64,000 bases of DNA from Candidatus Nanopelagicales bacterium (lineage in GTDB: Bacteria; Actinomycetota; Actinomycetes; S36-B12). The translations under genes were made by a program, and so were the position numbers. Shown piece after piece: positions 9,657 to 18,346 of the stretch. Where the stretch lies: assembly GCA_018401415.1 (NCBI GenBank), contig JAGYKV010000017.1:694001-758000 (forward strand). The letters run 5' to 3'. Positions within the stretch are counted from its first letter, which is position 1; every line of letters begins with the position of its first letter. The notes below the pieces were generated by a model. It searched no databases and was not told the DNA's origin. It worked only from the letters and a program-made list of their open reading frames with translations.

Positions 9657-10559
9657 CTAATAGCGCTCCTCAGCCACTTTGCAGGCCATACACAGGGTTG
9701 CTCGAGGAAAGGCCTGAAGTCGGAGTTTGCCGATTGCTCGACCGCAACCTTCACAGACACCATAACTTTTATCATCAATTCGACCGAGTGCATGACGTAC
9801 CTGCAGGAGCATCTCTCGGGCATTATTTGCCAGAGACATTTCATGCTCTCGCTCAAAAGTCTTACTGCCCGCATCCGCCTGGTCATCGCCTGCACCGTCA
9901 CCTGAATCGCGAATCAGGTCGGCCAACCCAATTTCCGCTGTGTCAATCTCTTCTAAGAGTCGAACTTCATCCGCATTAAGTGCTTTGCGAATCTCATTAA
10001 GTTCGGCCTTGGTCCAGGGACTTTCATCCTCCCGAACAATAAGAACCTTGGGTGCAGTTGAAGGCCGTGGGGAAATCACTTTTGTGATCCCCGGAACCGG
10101 CTTGGCCTTTTTCCTCGGCATTGGCACGATATTGCCAAACTTCTTGATAGCGGGTGGAGTTGGTACCTCCGCAACATCAATCATAGTTTTTGGGTCGTTT
10201 ACTTTGCTACTCCCTCGAGTAGAAGCCGCAGTGACCTTCGATGTGGTGGGTTTAGCAACCTTCTTAACGGGTGCCTTCTTCACCGGGGCTTTCTTAACGG
10301 GCGCCTTCTTAACGGGCGCCTTCTTAACGGGCGCCTTCTTCACCGTGGTCTTCTTAACGGGAGCCTTCTTAACGGGAGCCTTCTTAACCGGAGCCTTCTT
10401 AACGGGCGCCTTCTTCACCGTGGTCTTCTTAACGGGTGCCTTCTTAACGGGTGCCTTCTTCACCGGGGTCTTCTTAGCCGGGGTCTTCTTAGGCACTGCC
10501 TTTTTTATAATTTTTTTGGTCGCTGATTTCTTCATCGAAGCCTTCTTAACAACTGCCAC
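9657..10559 (-). CDS. TraR/DksA-type zinc-finger protein with lysine-rich repeat tail
   Basis: The C-terminal ~120 residues form a DksA/TraR-like coiled coil and C4 zinc finger: CEGCG, 16 residues, then CMAC. The block SGDGAGDDQADAGSK precedes it. The N-terminal ~100 residues are almost only 15 pentads of the type KKAPV, KKTPV or KKTTV, resembling the tails of actinobacterial histone-like proteins and likely to bind nucleic acid. Family members sit beside lspA and ileS in many actinobacteria. DksA proteins act in the RNA polymerase secondary channel, but the actinobacterial proteins are poorly characterised, so target and mechanism are inferred. The GTG at 10559 is preferred because AGGGGGC lies 8 bases upstream; an in-frame ATG 18 codons earlier lacks one. 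Confidence 0.85.
   Translation of the reverse strand: MAVVKKASMKKSATKKIIKKAVPKKTPAKKTPVKKAPVKKAPVKKTTVKKAPVKKAPVKKAPVKKAPVKKTTVKKAPVKKAPVKKAPVKKAPVKKAPVKKVAKPTTSKVTAASTRGSSKVNDPKTMIDVAEVPTPPAIKKFGNIVPMPRKKAKPVPGITKVISPRPSTAPKVLIVREDESPWTKAELNEIRKALNADEVRLLEEIDTAEIGLADLIRDSGDGAGDDQADAGSKTFEREHEMSLANNAREMLLQVRHALGRIDDKSYGVCEGCGRAIGKLRLQAFPRATLCMACKVAEERY
10266..10490 (-). repeat. 15-bp tandem repeat coding KK(A/T)(P/T)V pentads
   Basis: Fifteen consecutive copies of a 15-base unit in the DksA-like gene, each coding a five-residue KKxxV block. Two KKTTV units at fixed positions divide the KKAPV runs into groups of two, four and five, a higher-order pattern that suggests unit duplication. Copy number is likely to vary between strains. 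Confidence 0.9.
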
Positions 10560-10747
10560 GTATGTCGCCCCCTTAGGAAACGCGGTCTGTTCTGCCTTGC
10601 GGGTAATGCGCAATTATGTGCGTATGTGAAAATGCGCCTTCCAGCGCACGTGCGAATGGTATTGCCCAGCCACTAAAGTTGTGAAGTGCCCTCCGGGTAA
10701 CGCAACTCCTCCTGAAAGCCAGCCCTATCTCCACAGAAAGAACCTTC

Positions 10748-13700
10748 ATGTATAAAGCGGTGCCCCCCACGGTGAACCTCGCCGAACTCGAGCACGAAGT
10801 ACTCACTTTCTGGGATAGCGAGGGCACATTTGCCGAATCCATGCGGCTGAGCGAAGGGCGCCCCCAATGGACTTTTTATGAGGGACCACCCACCGCCAAC
10901 GGCACGCCAGGGGCCCACCACCTCGAGGCCAGAGCCTTCAAGGATATTTTCCCCCGATACCGAACCATGAAGGGGTTCCACGTCCCTCGCCAGGCCGGTT
11001 GGGATTGCCATGGACTGCCCGTGGAGCTCGCGGTGGAAAAGGAGCTCGGTTTCACCGGTAAGGGCGATATCGAAGCCTATGGCGTAGCCGAGTTCAACGC
11101 CATCTGTCGCGAATCAGTTCTCCGACACGTGAGCGAATTCACGGCCATGACCCACCGGATGGGCTACTGGGTCGACATGGATAGCGCCTACTGGACCATG
11201 GACCCTCAATACGTTCAGAGTGTGTGGTGGTCACTCAAGCAGATTTTCTATTCTGGATTGCTCGTCCAAGATCATCGCGTCTCCCCCTACTGCCCACGTT
11301 GTGGCACGGGATTGAGTGACCATGAACTTGCCCAGGGGTATGAAGAAGTTGTGGACCCTTCTGTCTATGTGCGATTCCCTGTTGTGACGGGGGCGCTCGC
11401 TGACAAGTACCCCAACCTCAGTCTCCTCGTGTGGACAACAACTCCGTGGACCCTTGTTTCCAATACCGCGGTAGCGGTAAAACCAAATGCGATTTATTGC
11501 ATTGTTGACATTGACGGTGAACAGTTTGTGGTTGCTGAAGAACTTGTAGAAAGACTCTTTGGATCTGACACCAATTCAGATGGCGCTACCCGCTACTCAA
11601 TCATGGAGACTTTCACCGGAGAATCCCTTGAACGTCTTGTCTACGAACGCCCGTTTGATCTTATTGAAATTCCAGACTCACATTTTGTAATTCTGGCTGA
11701 CTATGTCACAACAGACGATGGCACCGGACTTGTTCACCAAGCACCCGCGTTCGGAGCCGACGATCTCATTTCCTGTCGTGTATACGGCCTGCCTGTGGTC
11801 AATCCCATTGAACCCGACGGAACATTTCACATATCGACACCCCTTGTAGGAGGTCAATTTTTCAAAAAGGCAGATGTCGATCTCACCGATGACCTCCGAC
11901 AGCGTGGCCTTCTCTTTCGCTCCGAAAACTACGAACACGCGTATCCGCATTGTTGGCGATGCCACACACCACTGATCTATTACGCACAACCATCTTGGTA
12001 TATCCGAACAACAGCTATCAAAGATCAACTCATTGCCCAAAATGAGAGAACAAATTGGTTCCCGGAAACCATTAAGTGGGGTAGGTATGGCGATTGGCTG
12101 ACGAATAATGTGGACTGGGCTCTGTCCCGCAACCGCTACTGGGGAACTCCGTTACCAATTTGGCGTTGCGAGAACGACCACCTCACCGCCATCGAGTCAC
12201 TCGCGGAGCTCAGTGAACTCTCCGGACAAGATGTCACGCATCTGGATCCGCATCGACCGTATATTGATTCGGTAACCTTCCCTTGTCCTGAATGCTCACA
12301 AACGTCCACGAGGGTCCCCGAAGTCATCGATTGCTGGTACGACTCTGGAGCCATGCCGTTTGCGGCGCAGAACTACCCGCAGGCCAACAAGGAGTCGTTC
12401 ACACGGCAGTATCCGGCTGACTTCATTTGCGAGGCAATTGACCAGACTCGTGGGTGGTTTTACACCCTCATGGCAATTGGAACCCTGGTATTCGGGGAAT
12501 CCTCATATAAAAACGTCGTGTGCCTTGGGCACATTCTTGATGAAGACGGCCGGAAAATGAGCAAGCACCTCGGAAACGTCCTAGAACCAATTCCCCTGAT
12601 GGATCAACATGGTGCGGACGCCGTCCGTTGGTTCATGCTCGCGAGCGGATCCCCCTGGCAATCCCGGCGAGTGGGGCACAATGCAATTGCCGATGTAGTT
12701 CGCAAATCGCTTCTGACCTACTGGAACACGGTTTCATTCCTCGCACTGTACGCACGCAGTGCACCATGGTCCCCCGCCGATGGAGCTCCGCCGCTTGGCG
12801 ATCGTCCCATCATGGATCGATGGCTGATCAATGAAGCCCACGCAATGGCCTCCGGAGTTGACCAAGCTCTGGACAATTTTGATACTCAAAAAGGTGGTCG
12901 CCTGATTGCGGAATTTATTGATGATTTATCGAATTGGTATGTCAGACGAACCAGAAGACGATTCTGGGATGGCGATCCTTCGGCACTGGCAACCCTCCAC
13001 GAGGCCGTTCAAATTGTCACCCTGTGCATGGCTCCCTTCACACCCTTTATCACCGAGAGGGTGTGGCAGGACCTGTTCAGAGAAACTGATCTCACCGCCC
13101 CTGCGTCAGTCCATCTTGCCCAGTGGCCAGTTGCCATGCCAGTGAACAGCCAACTTCGTGAAGACATGAATCTCGCACGCCGAATAACTGAATTGGGTCG
13201 GGCTGCGCGATCAGCAAGTTCGGTTAAAACACGGCAACCACTATCGCGGGCTTTAATCAGTGCATCTGGTTGGGAAGACCTCGACCCGCAACTAATTCAA
13301 GAAGTTGCGCAGGAGCTGAACGTGCGCGAGTTACTTCCCCTTTCTCAAACTGACGGCCATCTCGTGGACATCAGCATTAAGCCCAATTTCCGCGCTCTGG
13401 GACAGCGTTATGGGAAACAGACCCCACTGGTCGCTCAAGCTGTGGTTGCCCTTGATCCTGAGTTTGTTGTTGAGGAAATTCGGCATCATGGGAATATGAC
13501 ACTCGAGGTCGACGGATTCGACAGCAATCCAGTCATCACTCTTGATGACCTCGTCATTACCGAATCCCCAAAGGAAGGCTGGGCTGTTGCATCCGAGGCG
13601 GGTGAAAGTTTTGCTTTAGACCTTGAAGTGACCCATGAGCTGGCTCTTGCGGGCCTCTCTAGGGAGTTGATTCGGAGTATTCAAGAGGCTCGAAAAAATG

Positions 13701-13897
13701 CGGGACTAGAGATTTCGGACCGAGTCAGTCTCCAATGGACGAGTACGGACCCCATGATCATTCAAACATGGGAAATCCACGGGGTTGAGATTGCGCACGA
13801 AGTCCTCGCCACCGAAGTACTTCGCTCCGACGATTTTGGTGCGGGACCCAAAATTGCAACCGAGTTAGAATTAAGTATGTCCTTGGAAAAAGTCTAA
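10748..13897 (+). CDS. ileS: Isoleucyl-tRNA synthetase, type 2
   Basis: A class I aminoacyl-tRNA synthetase that charges tRNA(Ile), with a CP1 editing domain. The 1049-residue protein has the class I signature as GPPTANGTPGAHHLEAR near residue 46 (HIGH box variant) and GRKMSKHLGN near 601 (KMSKS box). Cys pairs in PYCPRCGTGLSDHE and around 380-520 are candidate zinc sites. The HIGH-region sequence and length place it in the eukaryote-like type 2 IleRS group common in actinobacteria, which is typically insensitive to mupirocin (family knowledge, not tested here). It starts at ATG 10748. Its stop abuts the convergent yggT stop with no spacer. No T-box leader is evident upstream. Confidence 0.97.
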   Translation: MYKAVPPTVNLAELEHEVLTFWDSEGTFAESMRLSEGRPQWTFYEGPPTANGTPGAHHLEARAFKDIFPRYRTMKGFHVPRQAGWDCHGLPVELAVEKELGFTGKGDIEAYGVAEFNAICRESVLRHVSEFTAMTHRMGYWVDMDSAYWTMDPQYVQSVWWSLKQIFYSGLLVQDHRVSPYCPRCGTGLSDHELAQGYEEVVDPSVYVRFPVVTGALADKYPNLSLLVWTTTPWTLVSNTAVAVKPNAIYCIVDIDGEQFVVAEELVERLFGSDTNSDGATRYSIMETFTGESLERLVYERPFDLIEIPDSHFVILADYVTTDDGTGLVHQAPAFGADDLISCRVYGLPVVNPIEPDGTFHISTPLVGGQFFKKADVDLTDDLRQRGLLFRSENYEHAYPHCWRCHTPLIYYAQPSWYIRTTAIKDQLIAQNERTNWFPETIKWGRYGDWLTNNVDWALSRNRYWGTPLPIWRCENDHLTAIESLAELSELSGQDVTHLDPHRPYIDSVTFPCPECSQTSTRVPEVIDCWYDSGAMPFAAQNYPQANKESFTRQYPADFICEAIDQTRGWFYTLMAIGTLVFGESSYKNVVCLGHILDEDGRKMSKHLGNVLEPIPLMDQHGADAVRWFMLASGSPWQSRRVGHNAIADVVRKSLLTYWNTVSFLALYARSAPWSPADGAPPLGDRPIMDRWLINEAHAMASGVDQALDNFDTQKGGRLIAEFIDDLSNWYVRRTRRRFWDGDPSALATLHEAVQIVTLCMAPFTPFITERVWQDLFRETDLTAPASVHLAQWPVAMPVNSQLREDMNLARRITELGRAARSASSVKTRQPLSRALISASGWEDLDPQLIQEVAQELNVRELLPLSQTDGHLVDISIKPNFRALGQRYGKQTPLVAQAVVALDPEFVVEEIRHHGNMTLEVDGFDSNPVITLDDLVITESPKEGWAVASEAGESFALDLEVTHELALAGLSRELIRSIQEARKNAGLEISDRVSLQWTSTDPMIIQTWEIHGVEIAHEVLATEVLRSDDFGAGPKIATELELSMSLEKV

Positions 13898-14185
13898 CTA
13901 CTGCAGGTTTCTAAACACCCCAATAAGAATTTGAATACCGATGAGGAGAATGAGAAATCCCAGATCAAGTGATACTTGACCAATTCTAACTGGCGGAACA
14001 ACTTTGCGTATCAGTTTCAACGGGGGTTCAGTGACTGTGTAGATCGCCTCGACCAAAATCAAAATCACGCCTTTGGGGCGCCAATCACGGGCAAATATCT
14101 GAACAAAGTCGAAGACCAATCGACCAATAAGCACGATCAAATAAATGGACAAAAAAGTGGCAATGATGTTGCCAACTTCACTCAC
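13898..14185 (-). CDS. YggT-family membrane protein
   Basis: A 95-residue YggT/CCB3-type protein with two membrane helices (about residues 6-28 and 70-92) separated by a loop containing EAIYTVTEPPLKLIRKVVPP, the family signature. Family members lie next to sepF in division clusters of actinobacteria, firmicutes and cyanobacteria; function is linked to division or membrane homeostasis but not biochemically defined. It is the last gene of the dcw block. In Mycobacterium and Streptomyces divIVA/wag31 sits beyond it before ileS; here yggT directly abuts ileS. Confidence 0.9.
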   Translation of the reverse strand: MSEVGNIIATFLSIYLIVLIGRLVFDFVQIFARDWRPKGVILILVEAIYTVTEPPLKLIRKVVPPVRIGQVSLDLGFLILLIGIQILIGVFRNLQ

Positions 14186-14255
14186 ATGATCACCTTCACA
14201 GACTCGATAAACACAGAACTCAGCAAATCACGCACTATGTGGATTCAACCTGAGT

Positions 14256-14813
14256 CTAACTCTGGTTGAAGAAACCATCTTGGGCGAGTTGCTGTCTAGC
14301 CTGGTCGCCGACGTCGACATTCACCGGGGAAAGCAGGAAGACCTTGTTTGTGATGCGCTCGATACTTCCTCGGCAACCGAAAACCAAACCTGCCGCAAAA
14401 TCAATGATTCGTTTTGCATCGCTGTCATCAAGATCACCCAAATTCATGATGACGGGTATTCCATCTCGATACTCCTCGCCAATTCGACGCGCGTCGTTAT
14501 AGGAGCGAGGGTGAATTGTTTCAATTTTCGCGAAGTCAATTTGGCGAGCCGGTGGGTTGTACTCGGGAATTCGACCGCGACTGGGTAGTTCTTCATCGCG
14601 ACGAATGGTGCGAACCCCGCGAGGCTCCTGAATGGGACGCACCGATCTGTTGGCGACAACTTCTTCGTATTCATAATCCTCAGAGAATCCCTGACGCCCA
14701 CCACCACGTTGGGAGGAGCGTGACTCACGGGTATCAGCGGGGTAAACCTCGTTATCGGAGTCGTCCTCTACTAGGCCGAGATAAACAGCCATTCTGCGCA
14801 CCGCGCCAGCCAT
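14256..14813 (-). CDS. sepF: Cell division protein SepF
   Basis: SepF links FtsZ polymers to the membrane; in actinobacteria, which lack FtsA, it is the main FtsZ anchor. The 185-residue protein begins with a short amphipathic membrane-targeting helix (AGAVRRMAVYLGL), followed by an acidic, disordered linker and the C-terminal SepF core from about residue 95, with YRDGIPVIMNLGDLDD and FAAGLVFGCRGSI. AGGAGG lies 8 bases before the ATG, a strong Shine-Dalgarno, so unlike many genes here it has a leader; TAATAT about 35 bases upstream is a plausible -10 box. Confidence 0.95.
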   Translation of the reverse strand: MAGAVRRMAVYLGLVEDDSDNEVYPADTRESRSSQRGGGRQGFSEDYEYEEVVANRSVRPIQEPRGVRTIRRDEELPSRGRIPEYNPPARQIDFAKIETIHPRSYNDARRIGEEYRDGIPVIMNLGDLDDSDAKRIIDFAAGLVFGCRGSIERITNKVFLLSPVNVDVGDQARQQLAQDGFFNQS

Positions 14814-14905
14814 GACATGTCCTCCTAGATCGTCTCAATATTAGGAACGTTGATATTACGAGTCTCTTTCCTGCGGGTAATTTCCGAGTCTTCCCCCACT
14901 GAACA

Positions 14906-15637
14906 TTACTGCACCATGGGGCGCTCTCCGAGGATCGCACTCCCTAGGCGAACGTGTGTCGCTCCATGAGCAATGGCCTCTTCGAGATCGTTACTCATGC
15001 CAGCGGAGATGAACGAGGCATGGGGGAATTCGGCCCTGAGGACGAGTGAAAGCTCAGAAAGTCGCTCAAAAGCGCCACCGGCCGCTATGCCGGTCGAGGG
15101 GTGTGGGGCGACGGCCATCAGCCCCATGAGTGTCAACCCGGGTGCCTCCGTGATCTGCGCGGCGAGTGGCAACATGTCCATGGGCTGCACCCCACCACGG
15201 TTCGCAGGAGCAGATGGATCAAGGTTCACCTGAACGAAAACCCCTACCTCTTTGGAATGGTTAATCGCAGCCCTGGACAGCGGCGGGACAAGTTCCAGCC
15301 GATCACATGTGTGAACTAGGTCGGCCCACGCAACTATCGAGTTGACTTTATTACGTTGAATTTGCCCGATCATGTGCCAGACCATGTCCAACGGGGACAG
15401 CGATGCCTTGGCACGAGCTTCCTGGTCTCGATTTTCCCCGACATTGCGAACCCCTAGGTCACGCAATATTTTTACATCGGATTCAGGGTAGGTTTTCGTG
15501 ACGACAATAAGGGTTACCGAATTACCATTGTCGTCATTCTCGCGACCGAAGGTGCGGCAGGCTTGGGCAATGCGCAGCTCAGATCGTCGCAGATTTTCAG
15601 CGACAACAGCAACACGAGCCGAATCAGGATCACTCAT
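14906..15637 (-). CDS. YggS/PLPBP-type pyridoxal phosphate homeostasis protein
   Basis: A TIM-barrel PLP-binding protein related to alanine racemase N-terminal domains, without known catalytic activity; it buffers free PLP and influences amino-acid pools. The 243-residue product shows LIVVTKTYPESDV with the PLP lysine, GENRDQEA, WHMIGQIQRNK and, near the C-terminus, GMSNDLEEAIAHGATHVRLG, the phosphate-binding signature. The start overlaps the yfiH end by 8 bases, so it is translationally coupled within the division operon, as in other actinobacteria. Confidence 0.94.
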   Translation of the reverse strand: MSDPDSARVAVVAENLRRSELRIAQACRTFGRENDDNGNSVTLIVVTKTYPESDVKILRDLGVRNVGENRDQEARAKASLSPLDMVWHMIGQIQRNKVNSIVAWADLVHTCDRLELVPPLSRAAINHSKEVGVFVQVNLDPSAPANRGGVQPMDMLPLAAQITEAPGLTLMGLMAVAPHPSTGIAAGGAFERLSELSLVLRAEFPHASFISAGMSNDLEEAIAHGATHVRLGSAILGERPMVQ

Positions 15638-16397
15638 TGGTGGATTCTTTCAAGACGATTATGAGCCCCTGGCGTCCAGTACGACCATCGCGTCGATAGG
15701 AGAAAAATTCATGACTCGATTCAGCCGTGCAACCACCAATTGATGTACACGGAATTCCAAAATCAGCCAATTGGGCCTCAAGCCCTGCTCGAACATCGAT
15801 TCCCCCCGATACACCTAATGCTGCAGCGGCAATATCCGCGCGGCACCGGTCACGAACTTGCTGGATGCGTTCCTTCGGAACCGGGTAACAATTCCCACAA
15901 ATAGCTGGTCCAAGAATCGCACGGAAAGTTACTGCCCCCCTCTCGGACATGGCCTCCACGGTATTGCCGAGGATATCGGCGCACAATCCTTTCCAACCAC
16001 AATGAGCCACTGCAATAATCGGCTGACTGTTATCTCGGTATCCGCACATCGCGATGGTGGCGCAGTCGGCTCCTAAGGCCACGAGGCCAATTTCAGGTTC
16101 CTCGGTCACTAGAGAATCAACTGATTCCACTGTTCCCGCTGAGCCCACAAACGCAACCTCGCCACCGTGAACAGGCGCCATGACGGAAAGGTCCGAATGG
16201 TTCACACCAACAAGTGCCGCCAATGCTGCTCGATTTGAATCGACGTGTTCTTGATTATCCCCAACGTGATCGGCCAAGTTGGCACTGGAGAACGGTCCTT
16301 CACTCTTACCACCTAAACGACCAGTGACCGCCCAGATTGCTGAGCGGTCACTAGGTGCCAGTGTAGGAAATACCCCACTGGCAAGGGGAAGAATCAT
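15630..16397 (-). CDS. YfiH/YlmD-type purine nucleoside phosphorylase (laccase-domain fold)
   Basis: A 255-residue member of the multicopper polyphenol oxidoreductase (DUF152/YfiH) family, which includes purine nucleoside phosphorylase/adenosine deaminase enzymes and a peptidoglycan-editing factor reported for E. coli YfiH. Metal-site motifs are AVAHCGWKGLCADIL (His and Cys near residue 125) and GPAICGNCYPVP. Its location directly after ftsZ is conserved in actinobacteria and favours a link with envelope synthesis, but which activity applies here cannot be told. The ATG shares one base with the ftsZ stop (TAATG). Confidence 0.9.
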   Translation of the reverse strand: MILPLASGVFPTLAPSDRSAIWAVTGRLGGKSEGPFSSANLADHVGDNQEHVDSNRAALAALVGVNHSDLSVMAPVHGGEVAFVGSAGTVESVDSLVTEEPEIGLVALGADCATIAMCGYRDNSQPIIAVAHCGWKGLCADILGNTVEAMSERGAVTFRAILGPAICGNCYPVPKERIQQVRDRCRADIAAAALGVSGGIDVRAGLEAQLADFGIPCTSIGGCTAESSHEFFSYRRDGRTGRQGLIIVLKESTNE

Positions 16398-17491
16398 TAC
16401 TTCAGGAAATCAGGAACATCTAGGTCATCGTCGGTTTCTTCAAACACGACAGTCTTGGGCTGTTGCACATTACGGGAGAACGCCGGAATCTCCCCCGTTC
16501 CCGAATGATCCTCGGCATGCCTGCCCGATCGCTTGGTCGGTGGCTCACCGCCGTCAAATCCAGCCGCAATAACGGTCACGCGCACTTCATCGCCAAGGGT
16601 GTCGTCAATGACAGCACCGAAAATGATGTTGGCATCCGGATGTGCTGCATCGGCGACCAACCGGGCAGCCTCATTGATTTCAAAAAGACCCAAATCGCTT
16701 CCGCCGGCAATAGATAACAAAACACCGTGTGCTCCATCGATACCGGCTTCGAGCAGCGGACTCGAGATCGCTTTTTCAGCGGCCTGCATGGCCCGATCCT
16801 CACCGCGTGCAGAGCCGATCCCCATTAAGGCAGATCCAGCAGAGTGCATGACACTCTTGACGTCAGCAAAGTCCAGGTTGATCAGGCCGGGAGTCGTGAT
16901 CAGATCGGTGATTCCGCTGACACCTTGCAAGAGCACATGATCAGCTTGACGGAAAGCATCAATCACTGAGATTTCGCGGTCGGCAAGTGACAGAAGTCGG
17001 TCGTTAGGAATGACGATCAAGGTATCGACTTCAGCACGCAGATCCTCAACTCCCTGATCCGCTTGAGCTTGCCGACGCCGTCCTTCAAAACCGAATGGTC
17101 GAGTGACGACTCCAATCGTCAAAGCACCCAGTGAACGAGCAACCCTCGCCACAATGGGGGCGCCGCCCGTTCCGGTACCGCCGCCCTCGCCCGCCGTCAC
17201 GAACACCATGTCCGCGCCTCGCAGCACTTCTTCGATTTCCTCGAGGTGATCTTCCGCGGCCTTCTTGCCAACTTCAGGGTTGGCACCGGCTCCGAGACCA
17301 CGAGTGAGTTCCCGCCCAATATCGAGTTTGACATCGGCATCAGACATCAGGAGTGCCTGAGCATCGGTGTTGATCGCAATGAACTCAACGCCCTTGAGAC
17401 CAACCTCAATCATGCGATTGACGGCATTAACGCCGCCACCGCCAATGCCAACAACCTTGATTACTGCTAGATAATTCTGTGGAGCCGCCAC
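16397..17491 (-). CDS. ftsZ: Cell division GTPase FtsZ
   Basis: The tubulin homologue that forms the cytokinetic ring. The 364-residue protein has [11 protein letters not shown] at the N-terminus, the tubulin signature [10 protein letters not shown] near 100, and the T7 loop region [12 protein letters not shown] near 200. A variable linker from about 310 leads to the C-terminal peptide [11 protein letters not shown], typical of actinobacterial FtsZ and the docking site for SepF and FtsW. Start is GTG at 17491 with AAGGAG 8 bases upstream. It is separated from ftsQ by two plus-strand PH-domain genes, which is not the usual dcw order. Confidence 0.98.
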   Translation of the reverse strand: MAAPQNYLAVIKVVGIGGGGVNAVNRMIEVGLKGVEFIAINTDAQALLMSDADVKLDIGRELTRGLGAGANPEVGKKAAEDHLEEIEEVLRGADMVFVTAGEGGGTGTGGAPIVARVARSLGALTIGVVTRPFGFEGRRRQAQADQGVEDLRAEVDTLIVIPNDRLLSLADREISVIDAFRQADHVLLQGVSGITDLITTPGLINLDFADVKSVMHSAGSALMGIGSARGEDRAMQAAEKAISSPLLEAGIDGAHGVLLSIAGGSDLGLFEINEAARLVADAAHPDANIIFGAVIDDTLGDEVRVTVIAAGFDGGEPPTKRSGRHAEDHSGTGEIPAFSRNVQQPKTVVFEETDDDLDVPDFLK

Positions 17492-17510
17492 GGCCGCTCT
17501 CCTTTTCCGT

Positions 17511-17594
17511 TCATGTCGATGGAAGGGGCTCCATCGAACGCTTCAGCCACAAACCCTCAACCTCAACAAGAGGCTGAGCAATTGGTTCGCTCAT
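17511..17594 (-). other. Possible 27-codon upstream ORF and hairpin in the ftsZ leader
   Basis: An ATG at 17594 opens a 27-codon frame ending in TGA 19 bases before the ftsZ GTG. A TAAAGT box (17605-17610) lies 10 bases before this ATG, with TTGCGC 18 bases further up as a weak -35. Inside the frame, 17556-17578 forms a 9-bp stem (one G-T pair) with a 5-base loop. The peptide has no recognisable features. It may be an upstream ORF affecting ftsZ translation or simply chance. Confidence 0.3.
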
Positions 17595-17733
17595 GGCCGC
17601 GCGGACTTTAGACGTAATGTGTGCAGAAGCGCAAGGCGAGAAGGCCATATTTTCAATTTTTTTTTATTTATTTCTCACATTCCCTCGTGGAAGCGGGCAG
17701 GTCGGACCGCATCGTGACCGGTCTGACGTTGAC

Positions 17734-17739
17734 TACAGT
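17734..17739 (+). promoter_or_regulatory. Leaderless -10 box of the PH-domain gene pair
   Basis: TACAGT, 6 bases before the ATG at 17746. This sets the start well inside a longer open frame that extends upstream. Confidence 0.6.
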
Positions 17740-17745
17740 GCTCCT

Positions 17746-18342
17746 ATGGACTCGGATCACACGTCATCAGGCACCCCTACCGATTCCGAGTCCACCGCTT
17801 CACGGGGATCACTCAATGTCGCTCAGCTTTTCAGTGCGGGAGCCCCACCGAGTGCGGGATGGACACGAGTGGATCCCGGGCTCGCCACATACTGGAGGGT
17901 GATACTTCTTTTAAATGCATTGTTCCTGGTAGGTATTGGGATTGCAGTGTGGTTAGTCGTCACACGAACAGAAAACGCTGAACTCACCGCTTTGGTCACC
18001 CCTGTTACCGCGTCCGTCGCCGTCGTAGTTCTGATCGTTATCACTGCATGGCTCAATTACTTAATTGGCCGACGGGTTGCTTCTATTGGGTATCGGCTGA
18101 GCGACCGCGAACTTGAAGTGAGTAGCGGAATTCTGTTTCAGAAATTGGTGAGTGTCCCCTTTGCCCGCATGCAGCTCGTTGAAGTCACCGCTGGTCCACT
18201 TGAACGCCTACTTGGAATTGCCGGAGTTCAGTTGCACACCGCCTCGGCATCCACTAACGCAAAGATTCCAGGTCTCACCCCTGAGCGCGCAGTCGCACTG
18301 CGAGACTCACTCAACAAATGTGGCGAGCAAGCAGGCCTCTAA
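17746..18342 (+). CDS. PH-domain (bPH2/YdbS-like) membrane protein
   Basis: A 198-residue protein with a short polar N-terminus, two membrane helices (about residues 50-73 and 84-105) and a C-terminal bacterial PH domain of the DUF304/YdbS type: YRLSDRELEVSSGILFQKLVSVPFARMQ followed by GPLERLLGIAGVQLHTAS is the family pattern. Function is unknown; in Bacillus the YdbS/YdbT pair is a membrane complex linked to resistance to certain antimicrobial peptides. The frame is open further upstream, but the ATG at 17746 is supported by the -10 box 6 bases before it. It forms an operon with the next gene, four bases away. Confidence 0.85.
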   Translation: MDSDHTSSGTPTDSESTASRGSLNVAQLFSAGAPPSAGWTRVDPGLATYWRVILLLNALFLVGIGIAVWLVVTRTENAELTALVTPVTASVAVVVLIVITAWLNYLIGRRVASIGYRLSDRELEVSSGILFQKLVSVPFARMQLVEVTAGPLERLLGIAGVQLHTASASTNAKIPGLTPERAVALRDSLNKCGEQAGL

Positions 18343-18346
18343 AAAT

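Noticed and set aside
10266..10490. Repeat array as CRISPR
   Set aside because: Repeats are contiguous, have no spacers and code for pentads in frame.
9940..10629. Long plus-strand frame coding GAFLTGAFL repeats
   Set aside because: It is the antisense shadow of the KKAPV repeat region of the DksA-like gene; no ribosome site or family match.
10614..10747. Possible T-box leader upstream of ileS
   Set aside because: Actinobacterial ileS often has one, but the region is only 134 bases and no T-box core or specifier-loop arrangement is visible.
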